From Burkholderia sp. SRS-W-2-2016 (GTDB lineage Bacteria; Pseudomonadota; Gammaproteobacteria; Burkholderiales; Burkholderiaceae): 64,000 nt of DNA. A model generated the notes under the pieces. That model saw nothing but the letters and a program-made list of their open reading frames with translations. It was not told the origin of the DNA and searched no databases. Shown one piece after another: positions 6,140 to 14,973 of this stretch. Positions within the stretch are counted from its first letter, which is position 1; each line of letters opens with the position of its first letter. The DNA lies in NCBI RefSeq assembly GCF_001931485.1, contig NZ_MSDV01000050.1, positions 62,001-126,000 on the forward strand. The letters run 5' to 3'. The position numbers and the translations under genes were made by a program.

Positions 6140-9100
6140 TCAGGCGGCGAGCACTTCCTTGTTCGCCTTCTTCGCGGCGAGTTCGCCGAGCGCGCGCTTG
6201 TATTCGGTCGGGAACACCTTCACGAACTGACGGCGCGCCGCGTCCCAGTTTTCGAGCAGCGCCTTCGCGCGCGGCGAACCGGTGAACTGGAAGTGACGCT
6301 CGATCAAGCCCTTGAGCAGCGCTTCGTCGGTCGTGCCGCGATGCCACACGCCCTGGTCGACTGTGCGCTCCTGTTCGGCCTGTTGCAGCACCGGGTCGAG
6401 CGACACCATCGACTTGTTGCACTTGCCCGAGAAGCTGCCGTCCGGATCGAACACGTAGGCGATGCCGCCCGACATGCCGGCCGCGAAGTTACGGCCGGTT
6501 TCGCCGAGCACGACCACCGTGCCGCCGGTCATGTATTCGCAACCGTGGTCGCCGGTACCTTCGACAACCGCCGTCGCGCCCGAGTTACGCACGCAGAAAC
6601 GCTCGCCCGCGACGCCGCGGAAGAAAGCCTCGCCTTCGATCGCGCCGTACATCACCGTGTTGCCGCAGATGATGTTCTCTTCCGACTTGCCGCGGAAATC
6701 GTTGGTCGGACGGATGATGATGCGGCCGCCCGACAGGCCCTTGCCGACGTAGTCGTTGCCGTCGCCGACCAGATCCAGCGTCACGCCCTTCGCGAGGAAC
6801 GCGCCGAAGCTCTGACCCGCGGTGCCCTTCAGCTGGATATGCACCGAGTCGTCGGGCAGACCGTCGTGGCCGTACTTCTTCGCGATCGTGCCGGACAGCA
6901 TCGCGCCGACCGTACGGTTCACGTTGCGCACCGGCTGGATGAACGACACGTGCTCACCCTTCTCGATTGCGGCCTTCGCCTTCTCGATCAGCGTGTGATC
7001 GAGCGCACGGTCGAGACCGTGGTCCTGCACGTCGACGTGCTTGCGTGCGGTTTCGGCCGGCACCGTCGGCTGATAGAACACGCGCGAGAAGTCGAGACCC
7101 TTCGCCTTCCAGTGTTCGATGCCCTTCTTCGTGTCGAGCAGTTCCGCGCGGCCAATCAGATCGTCGAACTTGCGGATACCGAGCTGCGCCATGATTTCGC
7201 GCGCTTCTTCAGCGACGAAGAAGAAGAAGTTCACGACATGTTCCGGCTGGCCCTGGAACTTCGCACGCAGCACCGGATCTTGCGTCGCGACGCCGACCGG
7301 GCAGGTGTTCAGATGGCACTTGCGCATCATGATGCAGCCTTCGACGACGAGCGGCGCCGTCGCGAAGCCGAATTCGTCCGCGCCGAGCAGCGCGCCGATC
7401 ACGACGTCGCGGCCGGTCTTCATCTGACCGTCGGCCTGCACGCGGATACGGCCGCGCAGCTGGTTCAGCACCAGGGTCTGCTGCGTTTCCGCGAGACCCA
7501 GTTCCCACGGCGTGCCCGCATGCTTGACCGACGACAGCGGCGACGCGCCGGTGCCGCCGTCATGACCGGCGATCACCACGTGGTCGGCCTTCGCCTTCGC
7601 GACACCGGCAGCCACCGTACCGACGCCCGATTCCGACACCAGCTTCACCGAGATGCTCGACGATGCGTTGACGTTCTTCAGGTCGTGGATCAGCTGCGCC
7701 AGATCTTCGATCGAGTAGATGTCGTGGTGCGGCGGCGGCGAAATCAGGCCGACGCCCGGCACCGAGTAACGCAGCTTGCCGATGTATTCCGACACCTTGT
7801 GGCCCGGCAGCTGACCGCCTTCGCCCGGCTTCGCGCCCTGCGCCATCTTGATCTGGATCTGATCGGCCGACGCGAGGTATTCGGCGGTCACGCCGAAACG
7901 GCCCGACGCGACCTGCTTGATGCGCGAGCGCAGCGAATCGCCTTCCTTCAGCGGAATGTCGACGATCACTTCGTCGCCGATCACCGACTTCATCGTGTCG
8001 CCGTTCTTGATCGGAATGCCGCGCAGTTCGTTGCGATAACGGTTCGCGTCTTCGCCGCCTTCACCGGTGTTCGACTTGCCGCCGATGCGGTTCATCGCGA
8101 CCGCCAGCGTGGCGTGCGCTTCGGTGCTGATCGAGCCCATCGACATCGCGCCGGTCGCGAAACGCTTGACGATGTCCTTCGCCGATTCGACTTCGTCGAG
8201 CGGGATCGCCTTGGTCGGGTCGAACTTGAATTCGAACAGGCCGCGGAACGTCATGTGGCGCCTGGTCTGATCGTTGATCAGATGCGCGTATTCCTTGTAC
8301 GTCTGGTACGAGTTGCTGCGTGCCGAGTGTTGCAGCTTGGCGATCGCATCCGGCGTCCACATGTGTTCTTCGCCGCGCACGCGGTATGCGTATTCGCCGC
8401 CCGCGTCGAGCATGTTCGCGAGCACCGGGTTGTCGCCGAACGCGTCGCGGTGCATACGGATCGCTTCTTCCGCGACGTCGAACAGACCGATGCCGCCAAC
8501 CTTCGACGAGGTGCCGTAGAAGTACTTCGACACGAGGTCCGACGCGAGGCCGACCGCTTCGAAGATCTGCGCGCCGGTGTACGACATGTAGGTCGAAATG
8601 CCCATCTTCGACATGACCTTCTGCAGGCCCTTGCCGACTGCCTTCGTGAAGTTGTAGACCGCCTTCTCCGCCGACAGGTCGCCCTTCATGCCGGCCGCGA
8701 GCTGGCCGAGCGTTTCCATCGCGAGGTACGGGTGCACGGCTTCCGCGCCGTAGCCCGCGAGCAGCGCGAAGTGGTGCGTTTCACGCGCCGAGCCGGTTTC
8801 GACGACCAGACCCGTGCTGGTGCGCAGACCCTGTTGCACGAGGTGCGTGTGGATCGCGGCGGTGGCCAGCAGCGCCGGGATCGCGACGTTGTCGCGGTCG
8901 GTCTTGCGGTCCGACACGATCAGCATGTTGTAGCCGGACTTGACCGCATCGACGGCTTCCGCGCACAGCGATGCGAGGCGCGCTTCGATGCCTTCCTTGC
9001 CCCAGGCGACCGGATAGCAGATGTTCAGTTCGTACGAGCTGAACTTGCCGCCGGTGTACTGATCGATCGCGCGGATCTTCGCGATGTCCTTGAAGTCGAG

Positions 9101-10843
9101 CACCGGCTGCGACACTTCGAGACGCATCGGCGGGTTGATGTTGTTGGTGTCGAGCAGGTTCGGCTTCGGGCCGATGAACGACACGAGCGACATCACCATG
9201 TTTTCACGGATCGGGTCGATCGGCGGGTTCGTGACCTGCGCGAACAGCTGCTTGAAGTAGTGGTACAGCGTCTTGTTCTTGTTGGACATGACCGCCAGCG
9301 GCGAGTCGTTGCCCATCGAGCCGACCGCTTCTTCGCCGGCTTGCGCCATCGGCGCCATCAGGAACTTGAGGTCTTCCTGCGTGTAGCCGAATGCCTGCTG
9401 ACGATCCAGCAGCGCGGCGGCTTCACGGCGTTCGGTCGCGACGTCTTCGGCGTTCGGCTCGATCTCGTCGAGCTTGATCCGGACCGCGTCGATCCAGCTC
9501 TTGTACGGCTTCGCGTTCGCGAGGTTGTCCTTCAGTTCCTTGTCGTCGATGATGCGGCCGTGTTCCATGTCGATCAGGAACATCTTGCCCGGCTGCAGAC
9601 GCCACTTCTTGACGATCTTCGACTCGGGGATCGGCAGCGTGCCGGCTTCCGACGCCATGATGACGAGGTCGTCGTCCGTGACGATGTAGCGCGCCGGACG
9701 CAGACCGTTACGGTCGAGCGTCGCGCCGATCTGACGGCCGTCGGTGAACGCGATCGCGGCGGGGCCGTCCCACGGCTCCATCATCGCGGCGTGATATTCG
9801 TAGAACGCGCGGCGGTTCTCGTCCATCAGCGTGTGCTGTTCCCACGCTTCCGGGATCATCATCATCATTGCGTGGACGAGCGGGTAGCCGGCCATCACCA
9901 GCAGTTCGAGACAGTTGTCGAACGAGGCCGTATCCGATTGGCCCGGATAGATCAGCGGCCACAGCTTCGGCAGGTCGTCGCCGAGCACGTGCGAGGCGAT
10001 CGCGCCGGTACGCGCGTTCAGCCAGTTGACGTTGCCCTTGACCGTGTTGATTTCGCCGTTGTGGGCGATCATCCGGTACGGGTGAGCCAGTTCCCATGCC
10101 GGGAACGTGTTGGTCGAGAAGCGCTGGTGCACGAGCGCCAGTGCCGACACGACGCGCTCGTCCTGCAGGTCGCGGTAGTACACGCCGACCTGGCCCGCCA
10201 GCAGCAGACCCTTGTAGACGACGGTGCGCGCCGAGCACGACGTCACGAAGTATTCCTTGCCGTGCTTGAGCTTGAGCGCCTGGATGCGGTGGCTCGCGGT
10301 CTTGCGGATGATGTACAGCTTCCGCTCGAGCGCGTCGGTCACCATGATGTCCTTGCCGCGGCCGATGAAGATCTGGCGGATCAGCGGCTCGCTCGCCTTG
10401 ACGGTCGGCGAAATGGGCATCGTGTGGTCGACCGGCACGTCGCGCCAGCCGAGCACGACCTGGCCTTCGGCCTTGACCGTACGCTCGAGCTCCTGCTCAC
10501 AGGCGATACGCGATGCGTGTTCCTTCGGCAGGAAGACCATGCCGACGCCGTATTCGCCAGCCGGCGGCAACGTCACGCCCTGCTTGGCCATCTCTTCGCG
10601 GTAGAAGCCGTCCGGGATCTGGATCAGGATGCCCGCGCCGTCGCCCATCAGCGGATCGGCGCCGACGGCGCCCCGGTGGTCGAGGTTCTCGAGAATCTTC
10701 AGGCCCTGCTGGATGATCTCGTGGCTCTTCTGGCCCTTGATATGGGCGACGAAGCCGACGCCGCATGCGTCATGCTCGTTCTGCGGATCGTACAGACCCT
10801 GGGCGGCGGGAACCGGGTGAATCGGGTGCTGGTGGTCGTTCAT
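6140..10843 (-). CDS. gltB: Glutamate synthase (NADPH) large subunit
   Basis: Encodes 1567 aa, full length for the alpha subunit. The class II glutaminase nucleophile follows a short propeptide (Cys27 in NEHDACGVGFVAHIKG). A central domain is followed by the FMN/2-oxoglutarate domain (GEGGQLPGHK, HDGGTGASP) and the 3Fe-4S cluster motif CHLNTCPVGVATQ. The C-terminal beta-helix domain contains the expected glycine-rich repeats. With GltD it forms the GOGAT half of the GS-GOGAT cycle. A sigma70-like promoter lies at 10972-11001, leaving a leader of about 120 bases. Confidence 0.97.
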   Translation of the reverse strand: MNDHQHPIHPVPAAQGLYDPQNEHDACGVGFVAHIKGQKSHEIIQQGLKILENLDHRGAVGADPLMGDGAGILIQIPDGFYREEMAKQGVTLPPAGEYGVGMVFLPKEHASRIACEQELERTVKAEGQVVLGWRDVPVDHTMPISPTVKASEPLIRQIFIGRGKDIMVTDALERKLYIIRKTASHRIQALKLKHGKEYFVTSCSARTVVYKGLLLAGQVGVYYRDLQDERVVSALALVHQRFSTNTFPAWELAHPYRMIAHNGEINTVKGNVNWLNARTGAIASHVLGDDLPKLWPLIYPGQSDTASFDNCLELLVMAGYPLVHAMMMMIPEAWEQHTLMDENRRAFYEYHAAMMEPWDGPAAIAFTDGRQIGATLDRNGLRPARYIVTDDDLVIMASEAGTLPIPESKIVKKWRLQPGKMFLIDMEHGRIIDDKELKDNLANAKPYKSWIDAVRIKLDEIEPNAEDVATERREAAALLDRQQAFGYTQEDLKFLMAPMAQAGEEAVGSMGNDSPLAVMSNKNKTLYHYFKQLFAQVTNPPIDPIRENMVMSLVSFIGPKPNLLDTNNINPPMRLEVSQPVLDFKDIAKIRAIDQYTGGKFSSYELNICYPVAWGKEGIEARLASLCAEAVDAVKSGYNMLIVSDRKTDRDNVAIPALLATAAIHTHLVQQGLRTSTGLVVETGSARETHHFALLAGYGAEAVHPYLAMETLGQLAAGMKGDLSAEKAVYNFTKAVGKGLQKVMSKMGISTYMSYTGAQIFEAVGLASDLVSKYFYGTSSKVGGIGLFDVAEEAIRMHRDAFGDNPVLANMLDAGGEYAYRVRGEEHMWTPDAIAKLQHSARSNSYQTYKEYAHLINDQTRRHMTFRGLFEFKFDPTKAIPLDEVESAKDIVKRFATGAMSMGSISTEAHATLAVAMNRIGGKSNTGEGGEDANRYRNELRGIPIKNGDTMKSVIGDEVIVDIPLKEGDSLRSRIKQVASGRFGVTAEYLASADQIQIKMAQGAKPGEGGQLPGHKVSEYIGKLRYSVPGVGLISPPPHHDIYSIEDLAQLIHDLKNVNASSSISVKLVSESGVGTVAAGVAKAKADHVVIAGHDGGTGASPLSSVKHAGTPWELGLAETQQTLVLNQLRGRIRVQADGQMKTGRDVVIGALLGADEFGFATAPLVVEGCIMMRKCHLNTCPVGVATQDPVLRAKFQGQPEHVVNFFFFVAEEAREIMAQLGIRKFDDLIGRAELLDTKKGIEHWKAKGLDFSRVFYQPTVPAETARKHVDVQDHGLDRALDHTLIEKAKAAIEKGEHVSFIQPVRNVNRTVGAMLSGTIAKKYGHDGLPDDSVHIQLKGTAGQSFGAFLAKGVTLDLVGDGNDYVGKGLSGGRIIIRPTNDFRGKSEENIICGNTVMYGAIEGEAFFRGVAGERFCVRNSGATAVVEGTGDHGCEYMTGGTVVVLGETGRNFAAGMSGGIAYVFDPDGSFSGKCNKSMVSLDPVLQQAEQERTVDQGVWHRGTTDEALLKGLIERHFQFTGSPRAKALLENWDAARRQFVKVFPTEYKRALGELAAKKANKEVLAA

Positions 10844-10971
10844 GGGGACACCGTCTGTGAGGGGCCGGACAGGCCGTTAAAACCGTTTTTCTATTGCCGC
10901 AGTGCAATCGCAACCGCGACGGCGCTCGACGCGCAGCGGGACTGCGCAGATCAAAAAGCGTCGGAAATCGG

Positions 10972-11001
10972 AATATACGCGAGGAATCAATGGAATAGCA
11001 A
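10972..11001 (-). promoter_or_regulatory. Candidate sigma70 promoter of gltBD
   Basis: On the minus strand TTGCTA (10996-11001) and TATATT (10972-10977) are 18 bp apart. The start point would be near 10965. No complete sigma54 -24/-12 element was recognised here. Confidence 0.45.
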
Positions 11002-11080
11002 ATAAAACATAGTGATCGAACCCCATTTACAAAATTGGTGCATTGCGGCTCATTTTTATTAGTGCCACATCAAAATGGGG

Positions 11081-11112
11081 CAAAAGAAAACGGCACTCGC
11101 AATGCCGTTTCC
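11081..11112 (-). terminator. Terminator after the RAYT-like gene
   Basis: The stem AAACGGCA/TGCCGTTT (11088-11095 and 11103-11110) is followed on the minus strand by TTTTCTTTT. It isolates the RAYT-like gene from gltB transcription. Confidence 0.7.
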
Positions 11113-11158
11113 ATGCAGCCCATTGATACGAAACGCTAATTTCGCATTTCGCGGCGCG

Positions 11159-11866
11159 TTACTGGGTGTGCGGCGTCTCCCGCACCTTGCGCGGCCGGCC
11201 GCGCGGCAGCGGCGAAACTCGCCGGTTTGCGGCGCGCGCCGCCCATTCCCGGTAGGTGTCGCTGCCGAGCACCCAGCCTTTCAGCGTGGCCTGCTGGAGC
11301 TGACTGGCTTCGCGCTCGTCGAGCGGCTGCTCGCACAGTTCGCGGTACGCGCGCTGCCGCTCGAACGGCGTATTGCCGAGCGACCAGTACAGCGGATGGT
11401 CGGTGATCAGGCTGTCGAGCGTGAGACCGATGTGATGCCGGTAACTGGACCAGCGATAGTCCTCCGGCGAGCTCACCAGCTGCGCGCGCACCGGGCACAT
11501 TTCGACGACCCGGCTGGCGAGCAGAAAGTAGCGCTCGCCTTCGATCACCGTGGCGCGATAGCGACCTTCCCACAAGGTGCCGCGACGCGCATAGCGCCGG
11601 TTGAAGTGGGCGACGTAGCGCCGCCCGACCGCCTGCATCGCCTTGGGCAGGCTCGATTCCTCGGTGGGCGTGACGAGCAGTTGCACGGCGCCCGGCATCA
11701 GGGCGTAAGCGTGAATCGACAGATGATGGTCCCGCGAAGCCGCCTTCAGACAGTCGATGAAAAGCTCGTAGTCCTGGTCGTCGACGAAAGCGGGCTGCTG
11801 GTCGAGCCCGCGAAGGATGACGTGCTGCGGCTGGTCGGGGACATAAAGACGTGCAAGCCGTGCCAT
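11159..11866 (-). CDS. RAYT/Y1-transposase homologue lacking catalytic residues
   Basis: Encodes 235 aa with the overall sequence of REP-associated tyrosine transposases (IS200/Y1 fold): an MARL N-terminus, RYVAHFNRRYARRGTLWEGRY in the middle and EDYRWSSY after it. The HUH motif, normally NHVHLL after ALMP/CLMD, reads PGAVQLL here, so both His are lost (A60, Q62). The catalytic Tyr in the usual RYVELNPVRA segment is Val120 (RVVEMCPVRA). The basic C-tail GRPRKVRE may bind nucleic acid. No REP or terminal repeats were seen around it, and it has its own terminator. It is probably a domesticated DNA/RNA-binding protein rather than an active element; a decaying but still open relic is the alternative. 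Confidence 0.8.
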   Translation of the reverse strand: MARLARLYVPDQPQHVILRGLDQQPAFVDDQDYELFIDCLKAASRDHHLSIHAYALMPGAVQLLVTPTEESSLPKAMQAVGRRYVAHFNRRYARRGTLWEGRYRATVIEGERYFLLASRVVEMCPVRAQLVSSPEDYRWSSYRHHIGLTLDSLITDHPLYWSLGNTPFERQRAYRELCEQPLDEREASQLQQATLKGWVLGSDTYREWAARAANRRVSPLPRGRPRKVRETPHTQ

Positions 11867-12054
11867 GCTGGAGTGTCCAAATAGTCGCGTTGGGATATAC
11901 CCGAAGGTCCGTAGAACCGCGTGGGCGCAAGGTTCGGCGCCATGCGGCCAAGCCAGAAACCTTGCGGAGCTTAGGGAGAAAACTCTAACCGCCGCGTATG
12001 GTTTGTTTCAAACGTTGTAGTCATAATGGGCGGGCCTTTTTTGGAGGAGCACAT

Positions 12055-12780
12055 ATGAAATTAAAACAGGCCGTAACGGGGATGGCGGTACTAGCCTGCA
12101 TGAGCACGGCAGCACACGCGCAATCGGCCGGCAGTTTCTACGTCACGACGGGCTGGTTCCACCTCGCGCCGCAATCGAGCAGCGACCCGCTGACCGTGAC
12201 GAGTATTGGCGGTAGCCCGACCAACATCACCGAAGCAAATACCGGTGCATCACTGAGTTCCGCCGACACCATCGGCTTCACCGCCGGCTATTTCATTACC
12301 GACCACATCGCTACCGAGTTCGTGCTGGGCTATCCGCCCTCGTTCGACCTCTACGGCACTGGCAGCCTCGAACAGTTCGGCAAGATCGGCCAGGCCAAAC
12401 AGTGGAGCCCGACGCTGCTGTTCAAGTACTACTTCAACGCGCCGACCGCTTCGTTCCGTCCGTACCTCGGTGTCGGCGTGAGCCGCATCTGGTTCACCGA
12501 CGAACACATCACCAACAGCTCATTCCAGGCCAACGTTCTGCATGGTCCGACCACGGTCACGACGGATAGTTCGTGGGAACCCGTGTTTAACGCAGGCTTC
12601 ACTTACGCGTTCAATCAGCACTGGTTCGCCGGTGTTTCGATCTCCTATCTGCCGCTCAGCACGACCGCCAAACTGAACTCGGCGGCGACCACGCCGGTCG
12701 GCACACTGAACGTGCAATCGCAGACCAAGATCAAACTGAACCCGATCGTGACCTACGTCAACATCGGTTACCGTTTCTAA
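12055..12780 (+). CDS. ompW: OmpW-family outer membrane protein
   Basis: Encodes 241 aa. The ATG at 12055 is chosen because GGAGGAG lies seven bases upstream and a signal peptide follows (about 1-22, ending AHA). The mature protein begins AGSFYVTTGWFHLAP, a typical OmpW start, and ends in the IGYRF C-terminal aromatic signature of an eight-stranded beta barrel. The motifs FITDHIATEFVLGYP and YLGVGVSRIWF match the family. It likely forms a narrow hydrophobic-substrate channel. It is monocistronic, with a terminator 55 bases after the stop. Confidence 0.88.
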   Translation: MKLKQAVTGMAVLACMSTAAHAQSAGSFYVTTGWFHLAPQSSSDPLTVTSIGGSPTNITEANTGASLSSADTIGFTAGYFITDHIATEFVLGYPPSFDLYGTGSLEQFGKIGQAKQWSPTLLFKYYFNAPTASFRPYLGVGVSRIWFTDEHITNSSFQANVLHGPTTVTTDSSWEPVFNAGFTYAFNQHWFAGVSISYLPLSTTAKLNSAATTPVGTLNVQSQTKIKLNPIVTYVNIGYRF

Positions 12781-12834
12781 CGCTTCGCGAGTGCGGGTGG
12801 CTTGAATTAGGGTAGTCGAATTTTCGCGGGCTGC

Positions 12835-12870
12835 AACGCCGTCATCGAGTCGATGGCGGCGTTTTCTTTT
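12835..12870 (+). terminator. ompW terminator
   Basis: A near-perfect 12-bp stem (AACGCCGTCATC with GATGGCGGCGTT, one wobble position) is followed by TTTTCTTTT. Confidence 0.8.
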
Positions 12871-13089
12871 GTGCGCGCACGCGTGGCCGGCCCGTCGCGC
12901 GGATTTGTAACTTTGACTCGGATCCGGCCTGCCTGCGTGCAATATCTGCTGACCCTCGGTGCGCCGTGCACGGCCGCGCGAGCATACTACGCGGGCGTCG
13001 GCGGGTGTGGCATCGAAGTTGCGTTCTGATGGCGTTTCCTTGGCATTTCGCGCGCCGCGACGCGATACTGGCGTCAGCCGGTACCGCGT

Positions 13090-13115
13090 CCGCGCGACGA
13101 TGCGCGGGGCTTTTT
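13090..13115 (+). terminator. Terminator-like hairpin in the DUF883 leader
   Basis: The stem CCGCGC/GCGCGG (13090-13095 and 13102-13107) is followed by GGC and five T. It ends 22 bases before the ATG at 13137, leaving no room for a promoter between, so it may act as an attenuator or end an upstream short RNA. Confidence 0.45.
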
Positions 13116-13136
13116 CAACTCATCGACGGAGCGACC

Positions 13137-13520
13137 ATGACAGCACTTCCGAATACGAGAGACGCCCTCGGCGAATCCTGGACCAGCGCGAGCCGCCGGG
13201 CGCGACGCATTGCGCGCCATAGCCGCCACGCGGCCGAAGATATCGCGGCCGAATTGCGCACGCTGCTGGGGGAACTCGAATCGACACTCGCCGACGGCAC
13301 CCACGCGGACGCCGTCGAATTGCGCGGCAAGCTGCGCACTCAACTCGACTCGGCGCGAGCGCGCCTTAACGACACCCGCGATGCGGTGCGCGAACGCGCG
13401 GGCGTGGCGATCTCCGGCGCCGACGACTACGTGCATGAAAATCCGTGGCAGACGATTGCGATCGTCGGCGGACTCGCGTTGATCGCGGGGGCGCTGTTCG
13501 CGTCGTCGCGTTCGCGTTGA
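13137..13520 (+). CDS. DUF883 (ElaB/YqjD-like) membrane-anchored protein
   Basis: Encodes 127 aa from the ATG at 13137, with ACGGAG upstream; longer in-frame starts have non-protein-like sequence. Residues about 20-95 are a long amphipathic, probably coiled-coil helix. A conserved DDYVHENPWQTIAIVGG segment then leads into a single C-terminal TM helix and a short basic tail (SSRSR). This is the ElaB/YqjD/DUF883 architecture; family members can be tail-anchored in the inner membrane and associate with ribosomes in stationary phase. The exact role here is not known. Confidence 0.85.
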   Translation: MTALPNTRDALGESWTSASRRARRIARHSRHAAEDIAAELRTLLGELESTLADGTHADAVELRGKLRTQLDSARARLNDTRDAVRERAGVAISGADDYVHENPWQTIAIVGGLALIAGALFASSRSR

Positions 13521-13630
13521 TGCGCTGACACGCCGACGCGCCGATGCCTCGTGAGCGCCGCGCGAGCGGCGCGATGAATGAGCTGATCTGAAAATACGCG
13601 CCGAGGGGCGGCCCGGCCCGGCCCGGCCGC

Positions 13631-14899
13631 CTAGTTGTCGTCGATCACGAACAGCCGCTGATATTCCTTCACCGCGTAGCGGTCCGTCATCCCCGCGATG
13701 TAATGCGCGATCAGACGCGGCTGCTGCGCCGCGTCCGCCGCCTGATAGGCCGGCGGCAACAGCCGCGGGTCGTCGGTGAACGCGTCGAACAGCCCGACCA
13801 CCACGCGGCGCGCCTTGTTGGCCATCCGCATCACGCGATAGTGGCGATACAGATTCTTGAACAGGAACCGTTTGAGTGCCGCTGCCTGCACGGCGATCGC
13901 GTCGCTGTGCGCGACCAGCGGGGGCGCGGCGCGCACGTCGTCGAGCGAGGCCGGCGCGTAGCGCTCCAGATTGAGCCGCGTGGTTTCGATCAGATCGACG
14001 ATCAGCGTATTGATCACCCGCCGCACCGTCTCGTGAATCAGCCGGCGCCCTTCGATCTGCGGATAGTCGCCGCGCGCCGCCTCGTAGTGGCTTTGCCACA
14101 ACTCGACTTCAGCGAGCTGCTCGAGCGATAGCAGCCCCGAGCGCAAACCGTCGTCGACGTCGTGATTGTTGTACGCGATTTCGTCGGCGACGTTGGCGAT
14201 CTGCGCTTCGAGCGACGGCTGCCGTCCCTCCAGGAAACGCTCGCCGAGCGCGCCGAGGCGCCGCGCGTTGTCGCGCGAGCAATGCTTGAGAATCCCTTCG
14301 CGCGTTTCGAAGCACAGGTTCAGGCCGTTGAATGCGCCGTAGTGCTCCTCCAGTTCGTCGACGACCGCGAGGCTCTGCAGGTTGTGCTCGAAGCCGCCGT
14401 GCTCGCGCATGCATTCGTTCAGCGCGTCCTGACCGGCATGGCCGAACGGCGTGTGGCCGAGATCGTGCGCGAGAGAAATTGCTTCGACGAGGTCTTCGTT
14501 CACGCGCAGGTTGCGCGCGACCGAGCGGGCGATCTGCGCGACTTCGAGGCTGTGCGTAAGACGCGTGCGGAACAGGTCGCCCTCGTGATTGACGAACACC
14601 TGGGTCTTGTATTCGAGCCGGCGGAACGCGGTCGAGTGGACGATGCGGTCGCGGTCGCGCTGAAACTCGGTGCGCGCGCTCGGCGCGGCTTCCGGATAGC
14701 GGCGCCCGCGCGACTGGCTGGAATGCGCGGCGTACGGCGCGAGATGCGCTTCGAGCGCCTGCTGGGTCGGCGCGGCGACGGCCGCTGACGCGACGCCGTC
14801 AACTGCGTTGGAGATAGGGGGAGCGCTGTGAGCGCCGGCGGCGTCCGTTCTACGCGCCACCGGGTCAAGCGTGAAGTCGTCGCTGCGCCTGTCAGTCAC
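13631..14899 (-). CDS. dgt: Deoxyguanosinetriphosphate triphosphohydrolase-like protein
   Basis: Encodes 422 aa from a GTG start with GGAG seven bases upstream. The HD-domain residues are visible: the THSLEV His, the paired His-Asp in SLAHDLGHTPFGHAG, and a later conserved Asp in NVADEIAYNNHDVDDG. It removes triphosphate from dGTP (and perhaps other dNTPs) in the cytoplasm, affecting dNTP pools. The first 50 or so residues are Ala/Ser-rich and probably disordered; the conserved part begins around ALEAHLAPYAAH. It is the last gene of the pil-aroKB-dgt operon, 74 bases after aroB. Confidence 0.93.
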   Translation of the reverse strand: MTDRRSDDFTLDPVARRTDAAGAHSAPPISNAVDGVASAAVAAPTQQALEAHLAPYAAHSSQSRGRRYPEAAPSARTEFQRDRDRIVHSTAFRRLEYKTQVFVNHEGDLFRTRLTHSLEVAQIARSVARNLRVNEDLVEAISLAHDLGHTPFGHAGQDALNECMREHGGFEHNLQSLAVVDELEEHYGAFNGLNLCFETREGILKHCSRDNARRLGALGERFLEGRQPSLEAQIANVADEIAYNNHDVDDGLRSGLLSLEQLAEVELWQSHYEAARGDYPQIEGRRLIHETVRRVINTLIVDLIETTRLNLERYAPASLDDVRAAPPLVAHSDAIAVQAAALKRFLFKNLYRHYRVMRMANKARRVVVGLFDAFTDDPRLLPPAYQAADAAQQPRLIAHYIAGMTDRYAVKEYQRLFVIDDN

Positions 14900-14973
14900 C
14901 GGGTTCTCCGAAACATGGGCGGCGCCTCGTGACGCAGAGGCGCGATGCGTGTGACGCGAATGCCGCCGCGCGG

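Larger units (their letters stand above)
10844..11158. other. gltB upstream region
   Basis: It contains the candidate gltB promoter (10972-11001), an 8-bp inverted repeat CCCCATTT/AAATGGGG (11021-11028 and 11073-11080), and the terminator of the RAYT-like gene (11081-11112). It is AT-richer than its surroundings. No ORF is supported. Confidence 0.6.
12781..13136. other. Spacer between ompW and the DUF883 gene
   Basis: It contains the ompW terminator (12835-12870) and a second terminator-like hairpin (13090-13115) only 22 bases before the next ATG. No supported ORF or clear promoter was seen between them. Confidence 0.5.

Noticed and set aside
6293..11005. 1570-codon open frame on the plus strand opposite gltB
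   Set aside because: It mirrors gltB codon by codon and is His/Arg/Val-rich, the usual antisense shadow in high-GC DNA. gltB is unmistakable.
11021..11070. Sigma54 promoter for gltB
   Set aside because: A TGGCAC is present on the minus strand but lacks the TTGC at the required spacing.
11159..11866. Active insertion sequence
   Set aside because: No terminal repeats, REP elements or target duplication were seen, and the catalytic residues are lost.
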